This document shows, in pieces, positions 33,339-39,845 of a stretch of 39,845 nt of DNA. Numbering within the stretch: the stretch's first letter is position 1; every line of letters starts with the position of its first letter. The position numbers and the translations under genes were made by a program. The notes under the pieces are model-generated. The model saw only the letters and a program-made list of their open reading frames with translations, ran no database searches and was not told where the DNA came from. The DNA is from Streptosporangium subroseum (GTDB lineage: Bacteria > Actinomycetota > Actinomycetes > Streptosporangiales > Streptosporangiaceae): the NCBI RefSeq assembly GCF_900188345.1, contig NZ_FZOD01000081.1, positions 1-39,845 on the forward strand. The letters run 5' to 3'.

Positions 33339-33382
33339 TGTAAAGCATCAACCGAAGCCGCACTGTCAAGCATCAGCCGAAG
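33339..33382. repeat. Tandem 19-bp block beside the IS481 relic
   Basis: TGTAAAGCATCAACCGAAG at 33339-33357 and TGTCAAGCATCAGCCGAAG at 33364-33382 differ at two positions. They lie just upstream of the relic's start codon, on the minus strand reading ...GATGCTTGACA..., and may be IS end or promoter sequence. Confidence 0.6.
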
Positions 33383-33675
33383 TAGGACACCAGTCAAGGG
33401 TCTCTTGAATGAGAACTTTCTCTACGGTTTCAAGGGCGATCCGCCTACGGCGTCTCGCCGCGCGTCGGGCGGTCGCCGGCCGCGCTGCGGCTCTTCGGCC
33501 GGTCGCGGCCCGCGCCGCCCACGCGCCAATGCCAACGTGCGGACAACCTCAGACGCAATAAGAGAATCGCAGGATCAGCTCTAAGTCAGTCATGACGGCG
33601 ACACGAAAGCATTCCGCTGGCCGAGATCTCCGTGCCACCTCAGCTCGTCATGTCAGGAGCGTGAGCAGGCCGACA

Positions 33676-34284
33676 ATGAACCCCATGGATCTCCAGTACG
33701 CGATAACGCATTACAGGCGTCTGATCAAAGAGATCGGATGGCTGGAGGAGCGAATGGCATGGACCGTCATCCTGCCCGTCTCAGGGAGGCTCTCCCTGCA
33801 GGAGACCGCGACACGTCTGACCGGCGGCAGCCATCCCGAACTCAGCGAACTCGACCCAGGCCTACCCGATGTCGTCTACCTCGGCCAATCGGGTGCGGCA
33901 GTGATGCTCTTCGAGGCGACCGGTTTCAGCCACGCCGGAGGTACCCAGGTCCTGGAGCGGCTCAGCGAGAACGCCCGCGTATGGCATGTGGCCTGGAACA
34001 TCACCGGCATGCGCGTACTCATTCACGCTGCCCAGGGGAAGGTATTGGCCCGAATACCCGAGTTCGCCCCCGATTGGCTGAATGGCATCGACCCCGACTC
34101 CTTGCGGGAAGAGGCGGCGATTCTCCGTGGCATCGGCCGGTACAGGCCACCGACCAGGTACAAGACCAAGGTGATGGCGATGGTGGAACAACGCACCGGA
34201 GCACGCCTCGACAAGCAGTGGTTCGACCGGCCTCGACCGGCTGTGCCCCTCTGGTCGCCCGCCGAAGATATCCAGCGCATCTGA
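33676..34284 (+). CDS. DUF6461-like protein
   Basis: 202 aa from ATG 33676. The N-terminus MNPMDLQYAITHYRRLIKEI is helical. The middle has VYLGQSGAAVMLFEATGFSH followed by AGGTQVLERLSENARVWHVA and WNITGMRVLIHAAQGK. The C-terminus has AMVEQRTGARLDKQWFD. This pattern resembles the DUF6461 family of actinobacteria, often found near polymorphic-toxin or defence loci, but the match is from memory only. AGG lies near six bases upstream; GTG 33661 and ATG 33592 are alternatives. No catalytic motif is seen. Confidence 0.5.
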   Translation: MNPMDLQYAITHYRRLIKEIGWLEERMAWTVILPVSGRLSLQETATRLTGGSHPELSELDPGLPDVVYLGQSGAAVMLFEATGFSHAGGTQVLERLSENARVWHVAWNITGMRVLIHAAQGKVLARIPEFAPDWLNGIDPDSLREEAAILRGIGRYRPPTRYKTKVMAMVEQRTGARLDKQWFDRPRPAVPLWSPAEDIQRI

Positions 34285-34761
34285 CGCAGGCACATTGAGC
34301 CAGACCTCGACGACAGCCAAAGACCGGCTCGCACCCGAATCAGAGAAGCCGGCCAGGCAGCGACGATCACCCACTTCGCCGCCTGTCATACAGGTTGACT
34401 TGCCGAATTGTTCTTGTATGGATTCAAGCGGCGGCGCGCCGCGCCGCCGTATCCCCGGCCGGCGGCGGGACACCGGGCTGGCCACCGCGCACCGCCCCTG
34501 CCGTACCAAAAACGCACCGACCAAGGTTGCCACGCCGCCACACAGATGCAGCCCTACGATCGCCACTGTATGGCCGGTCACCGTACGTGGACGGGGGCGA
34601 TCGACGATCCAGGGTTCGTTCCTCACCCTGGCTCACCGAAGTAACGGGGTTGCTCACCGCTACTCCGTTCTTCGCACCACCATAAGGAGGTGAAGATCCG
34701 CCGCTCGCATAATGAAATAAAGATGGTATTTCCGATAGAACACGCTATTCAGCGACAGCTC
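34285..34761. other. Intergenic accessory DNA
   Basis: No convincing gene on either strand. GGCGGCGCG-C-CGCGCCGCC (34430-34448) is a perfect 9-bp palindrome. A full AAGGAGGTGA (34684-34693) stands before a short frame that only mirrors the end of the SEC-C gene. Confidence 0.5.
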
Positions 34762-36024
34762 TTAGCTTCCCTCATGGCATCGTTTGAACTTCAGGCCACT
34801 GCCGCAGGGGCATCTAGCGTTTCGTCCGGGTTCAACCTCGCGAACGTGTCCAAACCTGAAGTTGGGCACACCATATTGCCACTCAATCTTGTCTCGCACC
34901 TCTTTCGTCAGCCCCCCAGCTCCTTCGAGGTAGACGTGCGTGTACTCGATGCCGTTCGCGGTTTCACGCGTACCGACGCCGAGTGCCACTCCCTTAACGT
35001 TATACGTTTCGGTCCACTCATGCAGACGGGTGAGAGTTAGGAAGGTAAGTTCCGTCGTCCATTGCATCTGATCAGGCCATTGTCGATCCGAGGCGTGAAG
35101 ATAAACAAGAATCTTATTTCCGGATGAAGCATTCCCACTGGCCGGGTTTCCGGTTTCCTGGAACTCGCGCCGTTTGCGCATGATCCACCGTCCGGTGCTG
35201 ACCATTATGCTGACTGGGACATCATCAAGGAACGCGAGAATCGTACGAATCTCTTCAGGGCTAATCCCTGGACCTCGGGGAAGCCCTGTCCAAACTTTGG
35301 TCATTAGCTCTCGGTATACGCCCAAGCTCAGGGGATCGTCGTAGGCCGCTGTCGAGAACCATGGATGAGTTGTCCTTCGATTGCGAATGTCCAGATCGTC
35401 GACGACATCAGCAAGATGGAAGAAGCGTTCCCTCTCTCCTCCAATCACTGTAGGTAACTGTGATTGTGACACCAAGTCTAGGTAGCGAAGGATTCCACTT
35501 ACGGATCGAATCTTGTTATGCAATTGCTCCCAGTCGTTCAAGGATATACAGAAGACCCCTGGAGGCACAGACAGAGTGAAGGTGGGATTTCGCGGGTGAT
35601 CCACAATAACAATTATTGGCCACTCTTGACATGGCCTAGAAAGCTCGAGTGCAAAAATTGAGTCGCGAACTTCAGGGTAGTCCAGCGCGCGCGCTGGTAT
35701 TGCCTGCAAAGGTTTATTGCTAGCTTGATATAACTGTATTGTGCGCTTACTTCCGTAGCCTTGTCTAATCGCTGCATCGATATACTTTCTTACGATGCGC
35801 TCAGCTTTATCTTTCGAGTCGCGAAGGCCGGGCTTCCGCTCTCGTGACTTCACCTGCAGTATGGCGCCACGGTCCCCAACGACCAGTAGCCCATCCCCAA
35901 CCTCTCGCCAGCCTGTTCCTTTGCGCACAAGAGGCTGCCCATAGACGAAGTCTGCAATACCTAGGCGAGCCGCGACCTCCTGCGCGCGCTTCTCTGCCTT
36001 ATCTCCAGTACTCTCCGCCCTCAT
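34762..36024 (-). CDS. SEC-C protein with possible N-terminal nuclease domain
   Basis: 420 aa. The N-terminus has DGLLVVGDRGAILQVKSRE around residues 44-62, a strand-D-strand-QxK layout compatible with a PD-(D/E)xK-like or NERD-like nuclease fold. The middle has a hydrophobic strand WPIIVIVDHPRNPTFTLSV. The C-terminal RNARCPCGSGLKFKRCH is a SEC-C zinc-binding domain (CxC...CH), known from SecA and mobile-element or stress proteins. Start is ATG 36024. The gene is visibly poorer in GC than the chromosome, indicating transfer. Function is unknown; a nucleic-acid-targeting or defence role is inference. Confidence 0.7.
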   Translation of the reverse strand: MRAESTGDKAEKRAQEVAARLGIADFVYGQPLVRKGTGWREVGDGLLVVGDRGAILQVKSRERKPGLRDSKDKAERIVRKYIDAAIRQGYGSKRTIQLYQASNKPLQAIPARALDYPEVRDSIFALELSRPCQEWPIIVIVDHPRNPTFTLSVPPGVFCISLNDWEQLHNKIRSVSGILRYLDLVSQSQLPTVIGGERERFFHLADVVDDLDIRNRRTTHPWFSTAAYDDPLSLGVYRELMTKVWTGLPRGPGISPEEIRTILAFLDDVPVSIMVSTGRWIMRKRREFQETGNPASGNASSGNKILVYLHASDRQWPDQMQWTTELTFLTLTRLHEWTETYNVKGVALGVGTRETANGIEYTHVYLEGAGGLTKEVRDKIEWQYGVPNFRFGHVREVEPGRNARCPCGSGLKFKRCHEGS

Positions 36025-36431
36025 GGCACTATTCTTTCACCTCCGCAGGACTGCCTATGGCGTAACGAAGCCTCGAGGAACGGAGGACGCTGATCCAGGG
36101 GTTGGATCTGCCTCACGGAGTCCTCGTACTACGGAGCTACGAGAAGATCATGACTTGGGCCGCTTCTCACCGAGTTGCAGTACTGGTTGCAGTGCAAGGC
36201 CGTCCAGAGGGGTTCACGATAGACCAGACACGCCCTTCACCTGCATTGAACGCTCGGGAACGGCTATAACTGAATCTTTTAATCCACAGGTTTCCAGGTC
36301 GCCAGGCACGCCGCATGACAACACCCCGCCCCACCCAGCTAATCGACGACTTTCGCCGCATGCCGAACCAGTGCGAGCCCAGAACGAACGCCAACAGCCG
36401 TTATCACACCTAACCAAAGAAGGAAGTCGAC
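36025..36431. promoter_or_regulatory. Divergent promoter region of SEC-C and zinc-protein genes
   Basis: No gene seen. The SEC-C gene reads left from 36024 and the small zinc gene right from 36432. GAAGGAAG lies just before 36432 and is its ribosome site. No operator palindrome is clear. Confidence 0.45.
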
Positions 36432-36620
36432 ATGAGTTTCAGCGCGAAATACGACAGCAGCACCTGCCCTAAGCGTCGCGCACCGATCGAGGCCGGCGAG
36501 GAGGTCGAGACCTACAGCGTCGGTCGAATCAATCGGTACGAGCACGTCCTCTGCCCGAAGACCGCCGATGTGACGTGCAGCATCTGCGGTGATAGGTGGA
36601 TCGAGTGCGACTGCCCCTGA
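36432..36620 (+). CDS. Small zinc-binding-like protein
   Basis: 62 aa: MSFSAKYDSSTCPKRRAPIE, then AGEEVETYSVGRINRYEHVL, then CSICGDRWIECDCP. It resembles small proteins with a CPxCGxxI fold that bind zinc before a 'GEE' turn, but the second Cys of the first pair is replaced (CPKR). Later Cys41, the CSIC pair and CDC could still bind metal. ATG 36432 follows GAAGGAAG at suitable spacing. Function unknown. Confidence 0.6.
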   Translation: MSFSAKYDSSTCPKRRAPIEAGEEVETYSVGRINRYEHVLCPKTADVTCSICGDRWIECDCP

Positions 36621-37015
36621 GATGGTGGGGTAAGACCTCGGCGTACGGCTCTAGCCTTCCCTCTACCAGGGAAGATCAAGGCGGCGGTCTGCTGGGCTTG
36701 CCTGAGTCGATGGCAGGCGAGATGGGACTCCACACCAGCCACCCCACCACCTGCACGTGCGTTCGAGCGCTATCCCGGAGCCGGAGCGCCCCCGTCAGAG
36801 GAATGCAGTAAGGCTTCCGCCGCAAGCCCGGCTGTGACCGTTGACGTCCGATGACTGTGAAGGCGCCCAAGCCCAACTGCTGCTCTGCGGTGGGTCGACG
36901 GCAGACGGGATGGCAACGGAGGTGGCCACCTTTCTCCATGTTGCCCGAACATGTTCGATGGCGGGTCACTCAGAGAGAATGCAGCAGCCTGCCTCAGGAA
37001 CCCAGCCTGTGGGAT
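36621..37015. other. Intergenic accessory DNA
   Basis: About 400 bases without a supported gene. A minus-strand frame (36676-36969) ends VVGWLVWSPISPAIDSGKP but has no start context or domain, so it is left out. No hairpin terminator is obvious. Confidence 0.4.
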
Positions 37016-37951
37016 CTATTCACCCAACATGCGAGTCGCAGGGAAATAACAGTCTCCAGTCTCATTAACATAGCGCTTCTTCCGCAGAAGCAGATCGTCT
37101 AGTCGAACGCGACCATCAAGGATCATAAATATGTCGGAACCCTCCATCGTGATGAAGGACGATGCAGATTCGTACTGCTTCAACGCGTCAGAACTGTAGC
37201 CGTTGATGCTTACGTAAAGACCTAGAGCATTCTTCCCTTTGCGTGTAATCTTCTTCTCAAAAACATCCAATTGCTCGCGTGAGACAACGCCTTTCAGCCA
37301 TTTAGCTTCTAGCACGTAATCATCAGTGTCAAAACTGAAGGATCCATCGATCTGCTCTAGTTCCAGTGAATAAGCTGCTCGCGGATTAAGATCGAAAAGC
37401 CAGAATAGGTCATTGAGAAACCCTTCAAACTTACGTCCCCGCGCTTGAGGATTCGCATCTGAATGAAGCACTAGGAATTGCTGCTTAAGCTCGTCAAGGG
37501 CCTTTGAGGTCGCGCGCCCCTTTTCGGCTTCTTCGATGGCACTCGCCAACTCTTGTGCGAACCGGGCATGCTCTGCAGCTATCTCGCGATGTTGGGCTGT
37601 GAGATCACTGAGGTCCGCAACCGCCTGCTGCGCACGCTCCAGCCAGCTAGCGTCGTCAAGCCGCTCCAGCTCCCTGAATCGTTCCATGGAGGAGATCTCA
37701 AGCATTAGACCAATTGATATGGACTGGTATTTGTGCTCGCCCTGCATCAACCGAGACACTAGTACATCGGCCGTGTCTCGCTTTGGCGCGTTTTCCAGAT
37801 CCAGCCCTGCCAGAAGTTCTGGATATTCGCGAAGCGCGGCACGCAAAAAGCGCGCTAGTGATTTTTTGTACCAGAAGATGAGAGAGAGTGAATCTGCCAG
37901 GGCATCATATGCCAGTGGGCTGATCTTCTTAGAGCTGGCTGGTCCAGTCAT
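37016..37951 (-). CDS. Mrr-like PD-(D/E)xK restriction endonuclease-family protein
   Basis: 311 aa from ATG 37951, chosen because AAGGA lies four to five bases upstream; the frame extends to ATG 37999. A helical N-terminal region with coiled-coil features (residues about 80-180, e.g. EIAAEHARFAQELASAIEEA) precedes a nuclease-like domain: RKFEGFLNDLFWLF, then SFDTDDYVLEAKWLKG, where Asp and Glu-x-Lys match a PD-(D/E)xK core. This is the Mrr/type IV restriction fold. Such proteins cut modified DNA or act in other defence systems. No methyltransferase is adjacent. Low GC suggests transfer. Confidence 0.75.
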   Translation of the reverse strand: MTGPASSKKISPLAYDALADSLSLIFWYKKSLARFLRAALREYPELLAGLDLENAPKRDTADVLVSRLMQGEHKYQSISIGLMLEISSMERFRELERLDDASWLERAQQAVADLSDLTAQHREIAAEHARFAQELASAIEEAEKGRATSKALDELKQQFLVLHSDANPQARGRKFEGFLNDLFWLFDLNPRAAYSLELEQIDGSFSFDTDDYVLEAKWLKGVVSREQLDVFEKKITRKGKNALGLYVSINGYSSDALKQYESASSFITMEGSDIFMILDGRVRLDDLLLRKKRYVNETGDCYFPATRMLGE

Positions 37952-38653
37952 TCTGTCCTTCATTGGTAGCGCCAATAAATGACTAAATGTAAATTCCATC
38001 TATATAAAAGTTGGCGCCCCGGGTAACGAATCACAATAGCTCGGCTCCTGGGATCGTCGATGCCTATCAAAGAGCCTCCAGCTACCCGGCCAAAGTTGAC
38101 TCGTTGATTGGATCGTGCGACCGAACCTCTTACTCCCGGGTGAGGGCAAAGCGCTTGCAGTTGCTATGAGGCAACTGGAACAGCAAACGATCGAGTGCCG
38201 GCCTAGGTTGACCGATACAAACATGCCAGCGCCGACACTGTTCTGACCTGCGACTTCGCCACTACCTTGATCTCGCTTCATGATCTGCTGAGGTCCGCCA
38301 GGGCTGCTGCTCTGTATTCACGTCAGAAGTAGTATCGCACTAACGTGAGGGCAGAGGTCGTCCAGACGGTGACCTCAACAGGCCATCCATCCCTAGACGG
38401 TTGCCCGTGTTACCTAGAAGGCCGTTGTAGTGCAGAAATGCCTACACCAACATCCTTAGGAAGGATCGTCGCGGCGCGACTGGCCACGGTATGGCGAGCC
38501 GTGCTGAGGAGCGAAGCACGGCTCATCGGGCAACTTGGTTGCTCTGGGGGCGACAGCGCATGGATCAGTATGGCTTGGTGACGAGGGCGCGATTGAGCAG
38601 CGCAACGGAAGCTAGTAGCCTAACTGAGCTCTACTACCGTAGTGAATCCGTCG
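37952..38653. other. Intergenic accessory DNA with decayed frames
   Basis: No supported gene. A plus-strand frame (about 38098-38247), LVDWIVRPNLLLPGEGKALA..., has no start and may be a relic. A hairpin GAGCCGTGC/GCACGGCTC lies at 38496-38524. The region is of lower GC. Confidence 0.4.
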
Positions 38654-39373
38654 CTAACTGCCGTGAGTTTCGTCCAATGCCGCTTTGCTTGAGCTTTTAT
38701 AGTAGGAATCAGGCTCCAAAAGCAGGGGGCCGGATCCATGCCACGACGTCGAGGTGCTGAGGCTCAACCAATGTACGCGATACCATATGCCTGCGATTGA
38801 AAACATGGTGTCGCTTACATTGTTAACCCATTTCTCGCAGGGACTTATCGGCTTGCCTGCGATACGCGCATTCCTTGAGAACTCTTTGGGTTGCAACGCA
38901 TAGTCACTTCTGTTGCTGGTGGTCAGTTCGTAAACTCCACCTGCTACGTGCTGGCCTCCTTTGGGGCCGAGAACGTCTGGAATGAGTAGGCGCTCGCCGA
39001 GATTTAGTGCGATCTCGGACGTATCTTGCTTAAGGTCGCGACCAACCTCAGATGCGCAAGAGGAGCACCACCATGTCTTCTCGGCCATCTCGGTGCGTGC
39101 AAACTTCTCCTCGGCATCGTTGTATCCCGCGAGTGAGACTACTTCACCATGTGTGAGGCACTCAATAAGGATCCCGGTAGGGTGATTGTTGAAACGGGTA
39201 TCACTGAATCGGCTAGGTCGCGCGAGCCCCTTGAGTCGTGCGATCTCCTTGCGAGTTACTCGTTTCCTTGAGTCGGCATACGGGCCAAACCCGCGATCGA
39301 CGAAATGTATGAAACGGGCCCTATAGGTTTCGTGATCGCGCTCGCTGGATTCGAGCAGCCCATAGATAGTCAC
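38654..39373 (-). CDS. Hypothetical protein with Cys-pair motif
   Basis: 239 aa from ATG 39373, MTIYGLLESSERDHETYRAR. A zinc-like motif is split: GILIECLTHGEVVSLAG, then EMAEKTWWCSSCASEVGRDL. Together ECLTHG and CSSC may hold one metal. The C-terminal half is Ser/Tyr-rich without motifs. Low GC like its island neighbours. No family recognised; no ribosome site of note. Confidence 0.55.
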   Translation of the reverse strand: MTIYGLLESSERDHETYRARFIHFVDRGFGPYADSRKRVTRKEIARLKGLARPSRFSDTRFNNHPTGILIECLTHGEVVSLAGYNDAEEKFARTEMAEKTWWCSSCASEVGRDLKQDTSEIALNLGERLLIPDVLGPKGGQHVAGGVYELTTSNRSDYALQPKEFSRNARIAGKPISPCEKWVNNVSDTMFSIAGIWYRVHWLSLSTSTSWHGSGPLLLEPDSYYKSSSKAALDETHGS

Positions 39374-39688
39374 CCACGTTAGATTAGCGGATCAATCCGG
39401 CACATCTGTATGTGCAAGACTAAAATAGGTGTATCTGGTCGCCCGTAAAGTGGGAGAAGCCTGTAGAGACACCGACTCCCGGCGGGGCATGGTCGTTACC
39501 ACCGTGTTGGTGATGTGCAAGGTCCTCGCCTGTGTGGTAGCGATCTCCTTGGCCAGAGATGAAGACCATCCTGCCGCCCATTGTTCCCGCGGACCACGCT
39601 TCGTATCGGAGTTCACGGTGGTGTCCTTGAACGGACGGAGGATGATGAATGTATTGCGCCCTTGGGTAGGTATACGCATAGATGCGAT
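39374..39688. other. Intergenic accessory DNA
   Basis: Nothing supported. Frames on both strands (39392-39679 minus, 39429-39821 plus) look non-coding and lack start signals. Confidence 0.4.
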
Positions 39689-39844
39689 CTATTGCAGGGC
39701 CGACAGGTTGGCCCTTATAACCTTCGTCAAAGGGTGGTCGGTGCCTAGCATCCGCTCGCGATCGGCGAGGGTGCGTTCGAGCAGGGGGATTGCCCGCTCC
39801 AGGTCTCCCGCGGTCCGGTAGGCGCCGGCTAGGTTGTTGCGGGA
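39689..39844 (-). CDS. TPR protein, 3' end (5' partial)
   Basis: The last 51 codons of a minus-strand gene run off the right edge and stop at TAG 39689-39691. The visible end, SRNNLAGAYRTAGDLERAIP followed by LLERTLADRERMLGTDHPLT, is the typical 42-residue TPR/NB-ARC repeat with the 'LGxDHPxT' ending. It is probably a second STAND/NB-ARC-TPR regulator. Confidence 0.8.
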   Translation of the reverse strand, partial: SRNNLAGAYRTAGDLERAIPLLERTLADRERMLGTDHPLTKVIRANLSALQ

Positions 39845-39845
39845 G

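Larger units (their letters stand above)
33097..33675. other. Accessory non-coding stretch with IS remnants
   Basis: No intact gene. It holds the IS481 transposase fragment (33206-33313) and two tandem copies of a 19-bp block (33339, 33364). The run to 33675 is GC-rich without motif except CGCC/GGCG inverted pieces around 33440-33530. A GAGAACTTTCTCTACGGTTTCAAG-like phrase near 33412 has a weak counterpart at 34405. Confidence 0.5.

Noticed and set aside
36676..36969. Minus-strand frame ending WSPISPAIDSGKP
   Set aside because: No start signal or domain; looks like a chance frame in non-coding DNA.
38000..38281. Minus-strand 93-codon frame
   Set aside because: Cys/Ser-rich without motif, no ribosome site; possibly relic but not supportable.
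39392..39679. 95-codon minus-strand frame after the TPR gene
   Set aside because: Composition is not gene-like and no ribosome site is present.

Overview
The window is high-GC actinobacterial DNA. GTG starts, ATGA/GTGA gene overlaps, a mycothiol-type DinB protein, a SigE-family sigma factor and a pSAM2-style integrative element all fit. A soil actinomycete near Streptosporangiaceae or Streptomycetaceae is likely; the genus is a guess. Everything is read by eye, with no database search.

Region 1 (1-5.7 kb) is a catabolic-looking block: the tail of a zinc alcohol dehydrogenase, an SRPBCC/CoxG-like protein, a KstD-like FAD enzyme, an MHS-type MFS transporter behind a palindromic operator, and a 3-hydroxybenzoate 6-hydroxylase-like monooxygenase closed by a strong terminator. 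Region 2 (5.7-19.7 kb) is ordinary chromosome. It holds two secreted low-complexity proteins, a DinB protein, a small tyrosine phosphatase, an ArsR-type regulator divergent from a membrane-anchored alpha/beta hydrolase, a phytase-like secreted protein, a sigma factor with its membrane partner, a MaoC hydratase, and a DesK/DesR-like two-component pair beside a membrane protein. Several gene 3' ends here carry tandem duplications with units of 34-43 bp.

Region 3 (19.95 to at least 30.6 kb) is an actinomycete integrative and conjugative element (AICE). It begins at tRNA-Arg(ACG). On the minus strand, in one close-packed operon, run a SCO3933-type regulator, a TraB/FtsK translocase, a DUF2637 protein, two small proteins, a RepSA-like initiator, Xis and a tyrosine integrase. 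A divergent GntR repressor (KorSA-like) faces the operon across four tandem 9-bp repeats. Cargo rightwards includes an HTH/P-loop kinase overlapping a guanylate-kinase-like protein, two zinc/Cys proteins and a second short GntR. I could not find the right attachment site.

Region 4 (30.8-39.8 kb) is accessory. An XRE/NB-ARC/TPR (STAND) protein is followed by an IS481 remnant and a DUF6461-like protein. A visibly lower-GC stretch then carries a SEC-C protein with a possible nuclease fold, a small zinc protein, an Mrr-like PD-(D/E)xK protein, an unknown Cys-containing protein and the 3' end of a TPR gene. This looks like a defence-type or mobile-element cargo island. The most likely undescribed systems are the kinase pair (27660-29296) and the SEC-C/Mrr-like neighbourhood (34762-37951).
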